Source: an uncultured Alphaproteobacteria bacterium
GTDB taxonomy: Bacteria; Pseudomonadota; Alphaproteobacteria; UBA7887
Assembly (NCBI GenBank): GCA_913044255.1
Contig: CAJWOI010000127.1
Coordinates: 1 to 7,515, forward strand
Length of the DNA: 7,515 nt
Reading direction: 5' to 3'
Position 1 is the first letter of the stretch; each line of letters opens with the position of its first letter. A program made the position numbers and the translations under genes. The notes beneath the pieces were generated by a model that saw only the letters and a list, made by a program, of their open reading frames with translations, was not told the DNA's origin and did not search any database. Of this stretch, positions 6,457 to 7,515 are shown in pieces.

Positions 6457-7515
6457 CGAGAACTTTCTCCATCTCTAGTGCATATGGCGCGGGGAGATTG
6501 ACGTTGTAGAAGGACTCAGGTTCATATCCGCCTTCTTGTATTGCAGCTTGTGTAGGGATGTAACCTTTGTAGCTGTTCGCATGCCCGACGATGAGACAGT
6601 TCTTTGGGTGCATTGCATTTTTTATTTGCATTCCAATGCTAGAGAAAACTTCACCCTCTAACGCAATCAGGCAAAATTGATTACTGATACGCCAGATCTG
6701 AATCGAATATGACTGAGTTCTGGGTAATGCTTCACCGCGCGATAATTTTTCCAGCATTAATTTGGCCCACCCAGAATGACGATGACTAAGGGGAAGGGAC
6801 AATGCAGCAGAGAATACGTTTTCTTGTAGTGGATCCTGCAACGGCAGTTGGATCTCAGAAATTTGTGCACTTATTACCGTAGGTGAAATTGGGGCGGTTT
6901 GTGCGCGAGTTAAACTGATAGCGATGGAAGCGAGTTCTTTGCCAGCTGTTTCCATGAATTGTTTCGATTGGCTTTCTGGGAGCAAATGGCGGCCGGCTCC
7001 TGTGTGTGGATTGCCAATTTCATAGGATGTACCTTGCCAGCGCATTCGGGGAGAAATATCGCCCGCGCAGCCAAGGACATGAAAAGCCATGCAGTTTGGA
7101 AAAGAACTTTCTACTTCATCTCGAAAAAATCCTGTCAGATCAGAGCTGATTTCACTTCGAAGGTGTCCGATGGGATGACTGGCGTAGCAACATACGATTG
7201 CGGCAGGATTACCTGGGGCTCTTTCAGCGATCAGGACACCCACTTCCGGGTCATAATCCCCGGAAGTATTGGCGGTCATCAACACCCCCCATGGAGTTCG
7301 CAATCGTTTGTTGACGCCTAGGTCGGATTGTCCCGTTTCATAGCGCAGTGTGACTGATTCTGTGGATTTCACCGAGGAGACGGCAGATGCAATCATTCCG
7401 TTGGTAACGTGTGTAACGAAATCTTCATCAAACGTACCAGGTGCCGCATCTGCCTCGAAAGTGTGCGGCGCTGAGTGTGTATGGGAAGCCGCTATCATTA
7501 TTTGGTCCGGTGAGA
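6401..7515 (-). CDS. Neutral/alkaline ceramidase-like hydrolase, 5' end beyond window
   Basis: Partial gene: the frame is open through the right edge. Codons before the internal ATG at 7496-7498 read SPDQI, which continues the family pattern, so that Met is not the start. Numbering from that Met, seen are SHTHSAPH (5-12), matching the zinc-binding HTHSGP motif; CYASHPIG with His108, expected second zinc ligand; ISSDLTGFF (117-125), like the ISaDypG block; GCAGDISPR (143-151); LEGEVFSS (280-287), probable Glu ligand; and SYKGYIPT (309-316), probable Tyr ligand region. Neutral ceramidases cut the amide of N-acylsphingosine with a zinc-activated water. Short bacterial relatives such as this are mostly uncharacterised, and many may act on other amides or esters. 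The C-terminal immunoglobulin-like domain of full ceramidases is absent, since the gene ends soon after the catalytic region. Any signal peptide would lie outside the window, so location is unknown. It overlaps the next gene by 56 bases. Confidence 0.85.
   Translation of the reverse strand, partial: SPDQIMIAASHTHSAPHTFEADAAPGTFDEDFVTHVTNGMIASAVSSVKSTESVTLRYETGQSDLGVNKRLRTPWGVLMTANTSGDYDPEVGVLIAERAPGNPAAIVCCYASHPIGHLRSEISSDLTGFFRDEVESSFPNCMAFHVLGCAGDISPRMRWQGTSYEIGNPHTGAGRHLLPESQSKQFMETAGKELASIAISLTRAQTAPISPTVISAQISEIQLPLQDPLQENVFSAALSLPLSHRHSGWAKLMLEKLSRGEALPRTQSYSIQIWRISNQFCLIALEGEVFSSIGMQIKNAMHPKNCLIVGHANSYKGYIPTQAAIQEGGYEPESFYNVNLPAPYALEMEKVLVGAITREAKEQFLELEPS

Noticed and set aside
6959..7321. 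Rightward open frame of 120 codons.
   Set aside because: It is antisense to the ceramidase-like gene, which shows conserved motifs on the other strand. The rightward translation shows no domain or plausible ribosome-binding site.

Overview
This window looks like chromosomal DNA from a free-living bacterium. Genes are densely packed, with gaps of 0-50 bases or short overlaps inside runs, ATG/GTG/TTG starts, one strong Shine-Dalgarno site and no introns. Base composition is near balanced and slightly AT-rich. The mix of phytanoyl-CoA-dioxygenase-like (PhyH) proteins, an enolase-superfamily dehydratase/racemase, paired short-chain dehydrogenases and a ceramidase-like hydrolase resembles catabolic gene sets of uncultivated marine or sediment bacteria (for example SAR202-type Chloroflexota, Latescibacterota or Poribacteria). 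That assignment is inference from gene content; nothing in the window settles the taxon.

Layout. Bases 1-4508 form one minus-strand run of six genes, read from right to left: cupin (4191-4508), enolase-superfamily enzyme (3043-4194, GTG start, 4-base overlap), canonical SDR (2203-3033), SDR with a degenerate catalytic motif (1404-2186), isochorismatase-like cysteine hydrolase (628-1356), and a PhyH oxygenase cut by the left window edge (1-598). Spacing suggests one operon started from the 101-base divergent region 4509-4609. That region holds a strong ribosome-binding site, a possible promoter and a 16-base inverted repeat. A second PhyH oxygenase (4610-5422) is read rightward from the same region. 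It meets, tail to tail in a shared TTAA, a second minus-strand pair: a MetX-like alpha/beta hydrolase (5419-6456) and a neutral-ceramidase-like hydrolase cut by the right edge (6401-7515). The last two overlap by 56 bases.

How the genes may work together (inference). PhyH enzymes hydroxylate a carbon, SDRs interconvert alcohols and ketones, the enolase-superfamily member abstracts a proton alpha to a carboxylate (dehydration or epimerisation), the cysteine hydrolase would cut an amide or related bond, and the ceramidase-like and MetX-like proteins handle amide/ester or acyl groups. Together this reads as an oxidative route for a polar, possibly N-acylated or sugar-acid-like compound. The substrate cannot be read from the sequence. 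No transporter, regulator, mobile element, RNA gene or CRISPR array is visible. No stretch longer than about 100 bases lacks a gene.
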